This document shows, one piece after another, positions 53,527 to 62,547 of a stretch of 64,000 nucleotides of DNA. This stretch comes from Actinomadura physcomitrii. Lineage in GTDB: Bacteria > Actinomycetota > Actinomycetes > Streptosporangiales > Streptosporangiaceae. The position numbers and the translations under genes were made by a program. Where the stretch lies: contig NZ_WBMS02000031.1 in NCBI RefSeq assembly GCF_008923205.2, positions 1 through 64,000 on the forward strand. Reading direction: 5' to 3'. The notes beneath the pieces were generated by a model. That model was not told the DNA's origin, made no database searches, and was given only the letters and a program-made list of their open reading frames with translations. The first letter of the stretch is position 1, and each line of letters starts with the position of its first letter.

Positions 53527-56500
53527 TCAGAGCAGGCCGAGCGCGCGGAGGTCGGTGACGTACTTGAGAATCAGCTCCCGTGTCACGTGCGGCACGACCC
53601 GGCCGCCGGCGACCCCGGTCTCGCGCACGGCGGCCTGGAAGTGCTGCGCCGGCGCGATGCCCTCGTTGACCGGTTCCAGCGGCCGTTCGTAGGCCTTCAG
53701 CAGCGGCAGCAGGGACTGCTGCCGCTGCTTCTCCGGCAGGCCCCGCATGGCCGCCTCGAACCGCTTCAGCCACACGCCGTGGTCGAGGCGTTGGATGTCG
53801 TGGCCCGCCTCCACGAGCCAGTCGACGTACGTGTCGAGCGAGATGCCGTCGTCATGCGGGTTGATGAGGTGGTAGGTCCGGTAGCCCGCGGTGCGTCCGC
53901 CGCCGATCGCGTTGACGGCCTCCGCGCTGAAGTCAGCGGGCAGCTCGTCGTAGTGCGCCCGCGGCCGGTCCTCGCCGTCCGTCCGGTAGAAGGACGTCGG
54001 CGCGATCCCGGTGACGAGCAGGCTGAAGAGCAGACGTGTGAACACGTCCGGCACGTTGATCTGGCCGCGGTACCGGCTGTGGGCCAGGATCATGTCCGAC
54101 CGGAACACCGCCACCGGGAGCCCGACGGCGTCGTGGGCCTCGCGCAGCAGGACCTCGGCCGCCCACTTGCTCGTCCCGTAGCCGTTGGCGTAAGCGCCAT
54201 GGTTCCGGCGTACGGGGCTCGACTCCCGGATGTCCGTCGCCTCGTCGAACCGGCCGCCCGCAGCCTGGCTGCCCGCGGCGATGGTCGAGACGTAGGTGAA
54301 CGGCTTGATGCGCCCGGTGATCGCCAGCTTGATCAGCTCGGCGGTGCCCACCACGTTGGGGCCGAACAGCTGGTCGTACGGCAGCACGTGGTTGACCAGC
54401 GCGCCGGGATGCATGATCGCGTCGACCTCGTCGGCCAGCCGCGCCCAGTCCGCCTCACTCAGCCCGAGCCGGGGTTCGCCGAGGTCGCCGGCGAGCACGT
54501 CGAGGTGGTCCGCGGCGAGTTCCCGGTAGTGCCGCAGCAGGTCCTCGTCGCCGGTGTCGAAGGCGTCGTCGAGCCTCTCGCGCGCCGCGCCGTCGTCGGT
54601 CGCGCGCACTACGCACACGAGCCTGCCGCCGGTCTCGGCGAGCCGTTCGAGCCACTCCAGGCACATGAAACGGCCGAGGTACCCGGTCGCGCCGGTCAGC
54701 AGCACCGTCTCCGGGGCGGCGTGGTCCGGAGCGGGCAGCCGGGCGGCCTCGTCGAGGGTCGCGGCGTCGATGAACCCGTCCAGGCGCAGGTCGCTCGAGC
54801 GGACCTCGGTCGCGCCGGCGCCGTGCACGGAGGCGAAGGTCGGCTGCCGTCCCTCCCCGGCCCGCATGCCCTCCACGTGATCGGCGACCGCGCGCAGGTC
54901 GTTGGCGGGGCTGATCACAACGCCGACGGGCACCTCGACACCGAAGATGTCCTGCAGCAAGGTGGAGAACGACAGCGCGGACATAGAGTCCCCGCCGAGC
55001 TCGGTGAAACGCGCCTCCGGACTCAGGTCGGAGTCCGCACAGCCGAGCAGAGCCCGGGCGGCCCTGGAGATGGTCTCGTACACCGGCTGGCCGGGGCCGC
55101 CGGCCCGCAACCGCCGCAGCTCGTCGGCCTCATCCTGGGCTAGCGTGGCGTAGAGCCGCTCGAGCCGCTCGCCATACCGTTCGCGCAGCCGAGGCCGCAG
55201 CAGCTTCCCGACATCGGACAGCAGCCCGTTGGCCGCGCTGAAGGCTTCCTCCTCGATCAGGAAGTCGCGCGGTATCTCGTACGACTCCAGACCGGCCTGG
55301 TTCGCGGTTCGTTGCAGTGCCTCGGCAAGGCTCGTCCGCAGCGCCTCCGTGCCGCCGGCCTCGCGCAGCGCCATCTCCGACGGAACGATCACCGCGAGCA
55401 GGTACGGCCGGGCGCTGTTGCCGTACACGTAGCACTGCCGGATCGCCGGATCGGCGCTGAACACCCCCTCGACCTTCGAGATGGCGACGAACTCGCCCTG
55501 CGAGAGCTTCTGCACGTTGTTGCGGCGGTCGACGTAGACCAGCTCGTCCACGCCCACCTGGGCCATGATGTCGCCGGTCCGGTAGAATCCGTCCTCGTCG
55601 AACACCGAGGCGGTGAGTTCGGGGCGCCGGTAGTAACCGGGGAAGATGTTCTCCGTCTTCACCAGCAACTCACCGCGCGGGTACGGCCGGTCGGTGCCGA
55701 AATACCCGAGTTCCGGCACGTCGACGAGCTTGTACTCGAGCACCGGCGGGCGCTGCACCTTGCCGCTGCGCATGATGTTGCCGGTCTCGGTCGTGCCGTA
55801 GCCTTCGCCGATCTTCCTGCCCAGGAAGGACTCCACGAACGCGCGCGTCTCCGCCGACGTCGGGGCGCTGCCGACGATCACCTGCCCGACACGTCCGCCG
55901 AGGACGGAGTCGCGGATGTACTGCTGCACGGCCGCGTCCAGCCGTCCGGGATCGCCGAACTCGTCGCGCCGTCTGGTCAGCTCGCTCTGGTACAGCTGGT
56001 AGAGCATGTCGAAGACGCGGGGCACCGCGTGCAGCTCGGTCGGCCGGGCCAGCGCGAAGTCCTCGAACAGGGCCGACAGATCGGACCGCGCGGTGAAGTG
56101 GGTGACCCCGCCGCGGCGGAAGGTGCCCCATATGATCGTCTGGCCGAACATGTGGCCCATCGGCATGTAGCTGACCGTGACCGGTGCATCGCCGCTGGCC
56201 AGTTGAGGGACACGGCCTCCCCAGTATCTACGCACCATGCTCTCGGTGTACATCGCCCCTTTCGGGGCGCCGGTGCTGCCCGAGGTGTAGATCAGCAAGG
56301 TGAGCGGATCCGTGCCGGGTTCGGGCACGAACAGCGGCGCGGCGGGCAGCGCGCTGCCCTGTGCCTCGAGCGCCGCCAAATGGTCGATGGCCGATCCCGC
56401 CTCGCGCAGCGTCCGGCCGGCCGCCTCGAACGTCTCGCGCTCGTCGTCGATGTCCGGGTGGTAGTCGAGGACGACGATCGCGGGTCGCGGCTCCACGGCG

Positions 56501-56934
56501 AGCGCCAGTTCGGCGGCCTTGTTCAGGTACTCCGGGGTCGTCGCGATCAGCCGGGGCTTCGTCTCCTCGATGATCCCGCTCAACTGGGCGACGGTCCCGT
56601 TCGCCTGCAGCGGCACCGAGACGGCCCCGAGGTAGGTGGTGGCCAAGTTGACCGTCACGTAGTCGGCGCTGATGAAACCGAGCACGGCGACCAGGTCGCC
56701 GGAGCCCACTCCTTGCGCCGCCCACGCCGTCGCGACCGCCCTGGCCTGGTCCCACAGCCGGCCATAGGTCCGGGTGGTGAACTCCGGGAGCAGGCGTGCG
56801 CTCCGGCGGCCGGACGCGGGGTCGCGGACGAGTTCGGTGGCGCGTTCCGCGACCGCCGGCCGGTCCGCGAACGCGGTCATGATCCTTTCGACGATCTGGC
56901 CGAGTCCCAGGTCTTCCGGCTGCCCACTGCTCAC
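53527..56934 (-). CDS. car: Carboxylic acid reductase (adenylation-thiolation-reductase)
   Basis: A 1135-residue multidomain enzyme that reduces carboxylic acids to aldehydes with ATP and NADPH. The adenylation domain (about 1-610) has LIYTSGSTGAPKGAMY, GYGTTETGNI and FYRTGDIMAQVG. The carrier domain (about 625-710) has the phosphopantetheine Ser in LGGDSMSAL. The reductase domain starts with LLTGATGYLGRFM near 750 and contains the active Tyr and Lys in YGTSKWAAEVL. Order and length fit Nocardia/Mycobacterium CARs. It needs a phosphopantetheinyl transferase from outside the window. It is divergent from the Rieske operon. Confidence 0.95.
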   Translation of the reverse strand: MSSGQPEDLGLGQIVERIMTAFADRPAVAERATELVRDPASGRRSARLLPEFTTRTYGRLWDQARAVATAWAAQGVGSGDLVAVLGFISADYVTVNLATTYLGAVSVPLQANGTVAQLSGIIEETKPRLIATTPEYLNKAAELALAVEPRPAIVVLDYHPDIDDERETFEAAGRTLREAGSAIDHLAALEAQGSALPAAPLFVPEPGTDPLTLLIYTSGSTGAPKGAMYTESMVRRYWGGRVPQLASGDAPVTVSYMPMGHMFGQTIIWGTFRRGGVTHFTARSDLSALFEDFALARPTELHAVPRVFDMLYQLYQSELTRRRDEFGDPGRLDAAVQQYIRDSVLGGRVGQVIVGSAPTSAETRAFVESFLGRKIGEGYGTTETGNIMRSGKVQRPPVLEYKLVDVPELGYFGTDRPYPRGELLVKTENIFPGYYRRPELTASVFDEDGFYRTGDIMAQVGVDELVYVDRRNNVQKLSQGEFVAISKVEGVFSADPAIRQCYVYGNSARPYLLAVIVPSEMALREAGGTEALRTSLAEALQRTANQAGLESYEIPRDFLIEEEAFSAANGLLSDVGKLLRPRLRERYGERLERLYATLAQDEADELRRLRAGGPGQPVYETISRAARALLGCADSDLSPEARFTELGGDSMSALSFSTLLQDIFGVEVPVGVVISPANDLRAVADHVEGMRAGEGRQPTFASVHGAGATEVRSSDLRLDGFIDAATLDEAARLPAPDHAAPETVLLTGATGYLGRFMCLEWLERLAETGGRLVCVVRATDDGAARERLDDAFDTGDEDLLRHYRELAADHLDVLAGDLGEPRLGLSEADWARLADEVDAIMHPGALVNHVLPYDQLFGPNVVGTAELIKLAITGRIKPFTYVSTIAAGSQAAGGRFDEATDIRESSPVRRNHGAYANGYGTSKWAAEVLLREAHDAVGLPVAVFRSDMILAHSRYRGQINVPDVFTRLLFSLLVTGIAPTSFYRTDGEDRPRAHYDELPADFSAEAVNAIGGGRTAGYRTYHLINPHDDGISLDTYVDWLVEAGHDIQRLDHGVWLKRFEAAMRGLPEKQRQQSLLPLLKAYERPLEPVNEGIAPAQHFQAAVRETGVAGGRVVPHVTRELILKYVTDLRALGLL

Positions 56935-57081
56935 GCCCGCACCCGCTCCCGTTTGTTCTACCGCGCCGACACCTTTCGGTGAGTCCGCCGCGAGACACCG
57001 CGGCCGACCTTGGTCGTGCCGTCCCGCCTCGAGGGCGGCTCATATCCGAGGCACCGGCCAGTAAATATAAATCATTCAGTT

Positions 57082-57109
57082 CTTATAGCTACATCATCGA
57101 CCCTGTCAA
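57082..57109 (-). promoter_or_regulatory. Sigma70-type promoter for carboxylic acid reductase
   Basis: On the minus strand a perfect TTGACA (57109-57104) is followed 16 bp later by TATAAG (57087-57082, five of six). It lies in an AT-rich patch in the divergent 338-bp gap 56935-57272. Transcription would begin near 57075, giving a leader of about 140 nt before the ATG at 56934. Confidence 0.6.
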
Positions 57110-57218
57110 CCGATCCGCCCGCACGATGCGCCGGGCCGATGACGCTCCGCGGCCCTGCCAGAGCTCGCCAAAAGGGCTAGAGGAATGCACTGTTTCTCTT
57201 GACGCCCGTCCCGGCCAG

Positions 57219-57240
57219 GAAGACAGTGACTACTGTCTTC
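57219..57240. promoter_or_regulatory. 22-bp perfect palindrome before the Rieske operon
   Basis: GAAGACAGT (57219-57227) and its exact complement ACTGTCTTC (57232-57240) flank GACT. The site is 32 bp before the Rieske start and 14 bp after TTGACG (57199-57204), so it would cover the -10 region. Its size and symmetry suit a TetR-type dimer; two TetR genes follow the operon. Confidence 0.55.
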
Positions 57241-57272
57241 GAGATCGATCGCCCAGCTGGGCGGAAGGCAGG

Positions 57273-58634
57273 GTGACCACCACGGAAGCTTCAACGACAA
57301 CGCGGCCGCGCGGGATCGACGACGAGGTACGCGACGACTTCGTGCCCAAGGACGCCTACATCGACCCCGCCTATGTGCAGTGGGAGAAGGAGCGCCTCTG
57401 GCCCCGGGTATGGCAGGTCGCCTGCCGGGAGGAGGAGATCCCCGGCACCGGCGACTACCTGACGTTCGACGTCGCCGACGAGTCGATCATCGTGCTGCGG
57501 CTGGGCGACGGCTCCATCCGCGCCTACTACAACGCCTGCCAGCATCGCGGCAGGCGGCTGACCGAAGGCTGCGGCACCGCCGGCCACCTGTACTGCCGCT
57601 ACCACGGCTGGCGGTGGAACCTCGACGGGTCCGTCCGCGAGATCGTCGACGAGCAGGACTGGGACGGCCGGGTCGACCGGGACCGGTTGCGGCTCAAGCA
57701 GCCCCTCGTCGACACCTGGGGCGGTTTCGTCTTCATCAACATAGATCCCGACGCCCGGCCGCTGCGCGAGTACCTCGCGCCGGTCCCGGAGGTCTTCGAC
57801 GCGTTCGAGTTCGGGAAGTTCCGGCACCGGTGGTACAAGACCGTCGTCCTGCCCTGCAACTGGAAGACGGCGCTGGAGGCCTTCAACGAGGGCTACCACG
57901 TGCAGACCACGCACCCGCAGCTGCTGCGCAACAACGACGACATGACCGTCAGCACCGCGCACGGCATCCACGCGACGTTCACCGCCGCCGAGGGCAACTG
58001 GCCGCTCGGCGCACCGTCCCGGCGGCTGGGCCTGCCGTTCCCGGACGACCTGCGGCCCGGCTTGATCAAGTTTGTCGAGCTGATGGAGGAACAGCTCAAG
58101 GCGATCTGGACGCCCCGCGACCTGGACGCGGCCCGCCGATTGATGGTCGACCTCGACGACGGCTCGGACCCCGCGGCGGTACTCGGCACGATGATGCGCT
58201 TCGCGGCCGAGGCGGCCGAGAAGGAGGGCGCCGGCTGGCCGCGGCTGACGATCGAGAACCTCATGCGCGCCGGGCAGGACTGGCACATCTTCCCTAACCT
58301 GATCGTGCTCCCGTACCCCGACGGCGCGCTCTGGTACCGGGCGCGGCCGAACGGCGCCGATCCCGACTCGTGCATCTTCGACATCTGGTCCCTGGTCCGC
58401 TACGCCCCCGGCGCGGAACCGAAGCTGAACCGCGAGTACTACGCGGACTGGCAGGACCACGACCAGTGGGGCAAGATCCTCGAACAGGACTTCGACAACC
58501 TCGCCGCCGTCCAGCAGGGCATGAAGTCCCGCGGTTTCGAGGGCGCCCGGCCGAGCCCCGTCCAGGAGATCGCGATCTCCAACTTCCACCGGGTCCTCCG
58601 CCGGTACTACACGATGGAGCCGGTGTCCTCATGA
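57273..58634 (+). CDS. Rieske non-haem iron oxygenase, alpha subunit
   Basis: A 453-residue ring-hydroxylating type oxygenase. The Rieske cluster motif is CQHRGRRL and YCRYHGW, near residues 89-111. The mononuclear iron ligands appear as two His in FNEGYHVQTTH and an Asp in EQDFDNLAAVQ. GGAAGG precedes the GTG at 57273. There is no beta subunit, ferredoxin or reductase gene beside it, so it is likely a homotrimer served by outside electron carriers. It may hydroxylate or demethylate an aromatic or steroid-like acid. Confidence 0.92.
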   Translation: MTTTEASTTTRPRGIDDEVRDDFVPKDAYIDPAYVQWEKERLWPRVWQVACREEEIPGTGDYLTFDVADESIIVLRLGDGSIRAYYNACQHRGRRLTEGCGTAGHLYCRYHGWRWNLDGSVREIVDEQDWDGRVDRDRLRLKQPLVDTWGGFVFINIDPDARPLREYLAPVPEVFDAFEFGKFRHRWYKTVVLPCNWKTALEAFNEGYHVQTTHPQLLRNNDDMTVSTAHGIHATFTAAEGNWPLGAPSRRLGLPFPDDLRPGLIKFVELMEEQLKAIWTPRDLDAARRLMVDLDDGSDPAAVLGTMMRFAAEAAEKEGAGWPRLTIENLMRAGQDWHIFPNLIVLPYPDGALWYRARPNGADPDSCIFDIWSLVRYAPGAEPKLNREYYADWQDHDQWGKILEQDFDNLAAVQQGMKSRGFEGARPSPVQEIAISNFHRVLRRYYTMEPVSS

Positions 58635-60355
58635 CCGACGAACGGAACTGGGACGTCGTCACCGACCTGCTCGTGGTCGGCAGCGGCGGCGGAGCGCTGT
58701 GCGCCGGCCTGGTCGCGCACGACCGGGGCATGCAGGCGCTGATCGTCGAGAAGACCGCGAAGATCGGCGGCTCGACCGCGATGTCCGGCGGCGTGCTCTG
58801 GCTGCCCGACAATCCGGTCAGCCGCCGCGCGGGCGTGCCGGACGGCCGCGAGGACGCCAGGAGGTACTTCGCGGCCGTGGTGGGCGACGAAGGCCCGGCC
58901 ACCAGCGAGGCGCGCCGGGAGGCCTTCCTCGACACGGTCGAACCGATGGTCGAGTTCCTCGGCGAGGCCGGGGTTCCCTTCCGGCACTGCGAGGGCTACT
59001 CCGACTACTACGACGACCGGCCCGGCGGAAAGGCCCGCGGCCGCTCGCTGGAGACGGAGCTGTTCGACACGGCCACCCTCGGCCCGTGGGAGAGCAGGCT
59101 GAGGATCACCGACGACATGCCCCCGATTCCGGCGCACACCGGGGATGTCGCGTCGCTCTCGATGGCGCCGCGCACACTGCGCAGCCTGCGGACGGTCGCC
59201 GGCATCGCGGGCAGGCTCGTCGCGGCGAAGGCGCGGGGAAAGCGGCTCCGCGGCTCGGGCGTGGCCCTGCAGGGCTACATGCTGGCGGCGCTGGCCCGCC
59301 GGGACGTTCCCGTGTGGACGGACAGCCCGCTGGAGGATCTGGTCACCGAGGGCGGTCGCGTGATCGGCGCGATCGTCGGCCACAACGACCGGAAGCTGCG
59401 GATCCGGGCCCGGCGCGGGGTGCTGCTGGCGGCAGGCGGATTCGCGCACAACGCGGAAATGCGCGAACGCTATGGCCGCCGGCCCGCATCGACGGCGTGG
59501 ACCTCCGCCAACCCGGGCGACTCCGGTGAAGTCATCGAAACGGCCATGCGCCACGGCGCGGCGGTCGACATGATGGACGAGGCTTGGTGGATCCCCTCCT
59601 CCATCCCGCCCGGCGGGAAACCGATGTTCGCCGTCTACGAACGGTCAAAGCCGTACGCGATCATGGTGGATGGGCAGGGCGAACGCTTCTGCAACGAAGC
59701 CGCGTCCTACATGGAAGTCGGCCGGCACATGTACGAACGGCACGCACAAGGGATATCCGCCGTGCCGAGCTGGTGGATCACCGACTCCCGCAACCGCAAA
59801 CGCTACCTCTGGGGCACGACGCCAGGCGGAGTGACCCCGAAGAAGTGGCTGGAGAGCGGATACCTCAAGCGCGCCGACACCATTGAGGAACTGGCCCGGC
59901 TGTGCGGGATCGAGCCCTCGCGGCTGCGTGCGACGGTGGACCGCTTCAACAAGTCGGCCGCACGTGGCGAAGACCCGGAGTTCCACAAGGGCGAACGGGC
60001 CTACGACCGCTACTACGGCGATCCCACGGTGCGTCCCAACCCGTGCGTCGGCCCCGTGGAAAAGCCCCCGTTCTACGCGGTCGCCCTCTACCCGGGTGAC
60101 GTCGGGACCTCGGGCGGGCTGCTCACCGATGAGCACGCCAGGGTGCTCACCGACGCCGGCGCCCCCATCGACGGCCTGTATGCCACCGGAAACGGCACCG
60201 CCTCGGTGATGGGCAGGCACTACCCGGGCGCCGGGGCGAGCATCGGCGCGTCCTTCGCCTTCGGCTGGATCGCCGCGCACCACGCCGCCGACGTAGCCGA
60301 CGCAGCCTCGAGAACCGACGCGAAATCCTCGATCGGAGCTGAGAACCTTGACTGA
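58631..60355 (+). CDS. FAD-dependent 3-ketosteroid dehydrogenase-like oxidoreductase
   Basis: A 574-residue flavoprotein overlapping the Rieske gene by 4 nt. The FAD motif is LLVVGSGGGALCAGLVAHDR, followed by EKTAKIGGSTAMSGGVLWLP. GVLLAAGGFAHNAEMRERYG and GLYATGNGTASVMGRHYPGAG match the KstD/fumarate reductase family C-terminus. It probably introduces or removes a double bond next to a ketone. Length fits KstD-like enzymes. Confidence 0.9.
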   Translation: MTDERNWDVVTDLLVVGSGGGALCAGLVAHDRGMQALIVEKTAKIGGSTAMSGGVLWLPDNPVSRRAGVPDGREDARRYFAAVVGDEGPATSEARREAFLDTVEPMVEFLGEAGVPFRHCEGYSDYYDDRPGGKARGRSLETELFDTATLGPWESRLRITDDMPPIPAHTGDVASLSMAPRTLRSLRTVAGIAGRLVAAKARGKRLRGSGVALQGYMLAALARRDVPVWTDSPLEDLVTEGGRVIGAIVGHNDRKLRIRARRGVLLAAGGFAHNAEMRERYGRRPASTAWTSANPGDSGEVIETAMRHGAAVDMMDEAWWIPSSIPPGGKPMFAVYERSKPYAIMVDGQGERFCNEAASYMEVGRHMYERHAQGISAVPSWWITDSRNRKRYLWGTTPGGVTPKKWLESGYLKRADTIEELARLCGIEPSRLRATVDRFNKSAARGEDPEFHKGERAYDRYYGDPTVRPNPCVGPVEKPPFYAVALYPGDVGTSGGLLTDEHARVLTDAGAPIDGLYATGNGTASVMGRHYPGAGASIGASFAFGWIAAHHAADVADAASRTDAKSSIGAENLD

Positions 60356-61319
60356 CGAAGCGGGCCTGCTCGGCATCTACCGCACGGCAGTGCGGATCAA
60401 CCGGGCGGACGAGAAACTCCGCGGCCTGCTGACCTCCGGCGAACTGGCCGTCTCCTATTACTCCCCCCGCGGGCAGGAGGTCGTGGCGGCGGGGATGATG
60501 AGCCGGCTGCGCGCCGAGGACTACCTCGTCACGACCTACCGGGGAATCCACGACCAGATCGCGAAGGGCATCCCGCTGGAGCCGCTGTTCGCCGAACTGT
60601 TCGGACGCGTCGACGGCACGTGCAAGGGCAAAGGCGGCCCGATGCACGTCACCCAGCCGGAGACCGGCGTCATGGTGACCACCGGTGTCGTCGGCAGCGG
60701 GCTGCCGATCGCGGTCGGCCTCGGACTGGCGGCGCAGGTCCGCGGCCAGGACCGGGTCACCGTCGTGTGCTTCGGCGACGGTGCGAGCAACATCGGCGCC
60801 TTCCACGAAGCGCTCAACATGGCAGCACTGTGGAGGCTTCCGGTGGTCTTCCTGTGCCAGAACAATCGCTACGCCGAGTCCACCCGGTACTCCGACGGCA
60901 CCACGGTCGAGCGGATCGCGCAACGTGCCGCCTCGTACGGAATCCCCGGGGTGACGGTCGACGGCAACAACGCGGGCGAAATGGCGGAAGCGGCATCACA
61001 GGCCGTCGCCCGCGCGCGGGCGGGCGAGGGTCCGACCTTGCTCGAAGCGATGACGTACCGGTTCATGGGCCATTACTTCGGCGACGCGGGCGCATACATG
61101 GACGCCGACGAGTTCGTCGCCGCGCAGGCGGCGGATCCGGTGCCTGCGCTCCGAAAGGAATTGCTGCGCGCGGGAATCAGCACCGAAGAGGAGCTGACCG
61201 CCCTGGAGAACGAAGAACAGGCCGCGGTCGACTCCGCGGCGGCCTTCGCCAAAGCCAGTGCCTTGCCCGGCGTCGACGAATTGCGCCGGGACGTGTACCG
61301 AGAGGAGGTCGTGGCATGA
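60348..61319 (+). CDS. Thiamine-dependent dehydrogenase E1 alpha (AcoA-like)
   Basis: A 323-residue E1 alpha subunit of the acetoin/branched-chain 2-oxoacid dehydrogenase group. The thiamine diphosphate motif GDGASNIGAFHEALNMAALW is present, with YYSPRGQEVVAAG and GGPMHVTQPETGV upstream. The TTG at 60348 overlaps the flavoprotein end by 8 nt. It works with the next gene as an alpha2-beta2 decarboxylase. Confidence 0.9.
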   Translation: MTDEAGLLGIYRTAVRINRADEKLRGLLTSGELAVSYYSPRGQEVVAAGMMSRLRAEDYLVTTYRGIHDQIAKGIPLEPLFAELFGRVDGTCKGKGGPMHVTQPETGVMVTTGVVGSGLPIAVGLGLAAQVRGQDRVTVVCFGDGASNIGAFHEALNMAALWRLPVVFLCQNNRYAESTRYSDGTTVERIAQRAASYGIPGVTVDGNNAGEMAEAASQAVARARAGEGPTLLEAMTYRFMGHYFGDAGAYMDADEFVAAQAADPVPALRKELLRAGISTEEELTALENEEQAAVDSAAAFAKASALPGVDELRRDVYREEVVA

Positions 61320-62305
61320 GCCCCCAGAGCCGGATCAGCCTTCAGCAGGCGTGCAATCAGGCGCTCGACGAGGCGATGGCCGCCGACGAGTCCGTCATCC
61401 TGCTCGGCGAGGACATCGGCGACCGCGAAGGAGGCGGCACCTTCAAGGTCACCAGCGGACTGTCCACGAAGTACGGCACCTCCCGGGTCCGCACCACGCC
61501 GATCTCCGAACAGGCCATCGTGGGCTCCGCGGTCGGGGCGGCCATCGCGGGGCTGCGGCCGGTCGCGGAGATCATGCTGATGAACTTCGTGACCGTGGCG
61601 ATGGACCAGCTGGTCAACCACGCCGCGAAACTCCGGTTCATGTCCGGCGGCCAGACCCACGTGCCGCTGACCGTCCGCACCGCGACCGGTGCCGGCGGCG
61701 GGTTCGGCGGACAGCACTCGGACATGCTCGAAGCCTGGCTCGCGCACGTCCCGGGGCTGACCGTCGTGGTCCCGTCCTCTCCGGCCGAAGCCAAGGGCCT
61801 GCTGCTGTCCTGCGTGTTCGACGACGATCCCTGCGTGTTCGTCGAGAACAACCAGATGTACTGGGACAAGGGTCCGGCACCCGAGCCCGGCCTGCGCATC
61901 CCGCTGCGCAAGGCGCACGTCGCCCGTGCGGGCACCGACGTCTCGGTGATCACTTACGGCCGTCCGGTCGGGCAGGTACTCGCGCTCGCGGAACAGTTGG
62001 CGGGCGACGGGATCTCGGTCGAAGTGGTGGACTTGCGCACAGTGTCCCCTTTGGACAGTCGCACGGTACTGGAATCCGTCGCCAAGACCCGGCGCGCCGT
62101 GATTGTGCACGAAGCCGTCGGTCAGTTCGGTGTGGGCGCTGAAGTCTCCGCGCGGATTGGCGAAGAACTGGGCGGAGAACTGCACTCCCCTGTTATCCGC
62201 GTCACCTCGGCGAACACGCCGGTCCCCTTCTCTCCCACGCTGGAAAAGGCTTATCTGTACCAGATCGGGGATGTCGAAACCGCCATCCGGAAGGTCGCTT
62301 CATGA
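61316..62305 (+). CDS. Thiamine-dependent dehydrogenase E1 beta (AcoB-like)
   Basis: A 329-residue E1 beta subunit, overlapping E1 alpha by 4 nt. Family blocks are VILLGEDIGDREGGGTFKVT, TPISEQAIVGSAVGAAIAGL, MSGGQTHVPLTVRTATGAGG and VEVVDLRTVSPLD. The conserved Glu of GEDIG activates thiamine. Together the subunits decarboxylate a 2-oxoacid or cleave an acyloin and load the acyl group on a lipoyl arm. Confidence 0.92.
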   Translation: MSPQSRISLQQACNQALDEAMAADESVILLGEDIGDREGGGTFKVTSGLSTKYGTSRVRTTPISEQAIVGSAVGAAIAGLRPVAEIMLMNFVTVAMDQLVNHAAKLRFMSGGQTHVPLTVRTATGAGGGFGGQHSDMLEAWLAHVPGLTVVVPSSPAEAKGLLLSCVFDDDPCVFVENNQMYWDKGPAPEPGLRIPLRKAHVARAGTDVSVITYGRPVGQVLALAEQLAGDGISVEVVDLRTVSPLDSRTVLESVAKTRRAVIVHEAVGQFGVGAEVSARIGEELGGELHSPVIRVTSANTPVPFSPTLEKAYLYQIGDVETAIRKVAS

Positions 62306-62547
62306 GCAAGGTCGAGGTCAGGATTCCCAAGCTGGGGATGTCCATGCAGGAAGGGCACCTGGTGGAGTTCCTGGTCCCGGAAGGCGGGCGGGTCGAGGCA
62401 GAAGCCCCGCTGTACGTCCTGGACACCGACAAGGTGGAGCAGGAGATACCGGCGCCGTCGGCGGGCACCGTGCACTGGATCGCCGAGCCCGAGACCGACT
62501 ACGAGGTCGGCGCGCTGGTCGCCGAGATCACCGCGGACGGGTCGTGA
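62302..62547 (+). CDS. Free-standing lipoyl (biotinyl-type) carrier domain
   Basis: An 81-residue single lipoyl domain. VRIPKLGMSMQEGHLVEFLV leads to the attachment Lys in LDTDKVEQEIPAP, and the second half mirrors the first. It overlaps the E1 beta stop by 4 nt. No E2 acyltransferase core or E3-binding segment is attached, and no E2 or E3 gene follows. Its last 49 bases overlap the convergent TetR gene. Confidence 0.9.
   Translation: MSKVEVRIPKLGMSMQEGHLVEFLVPEGGRVEAEAPLYVLDTDKVEQEIPAPSAGTVHWIAEPETDYEVGALVAEITADGS

Noticed and set aside
55312..56982. 556-codon plus-strand frame opposite carboxylic acid reductase
   Set aside because: It is antisense of the adenylation domain and has no motifs.
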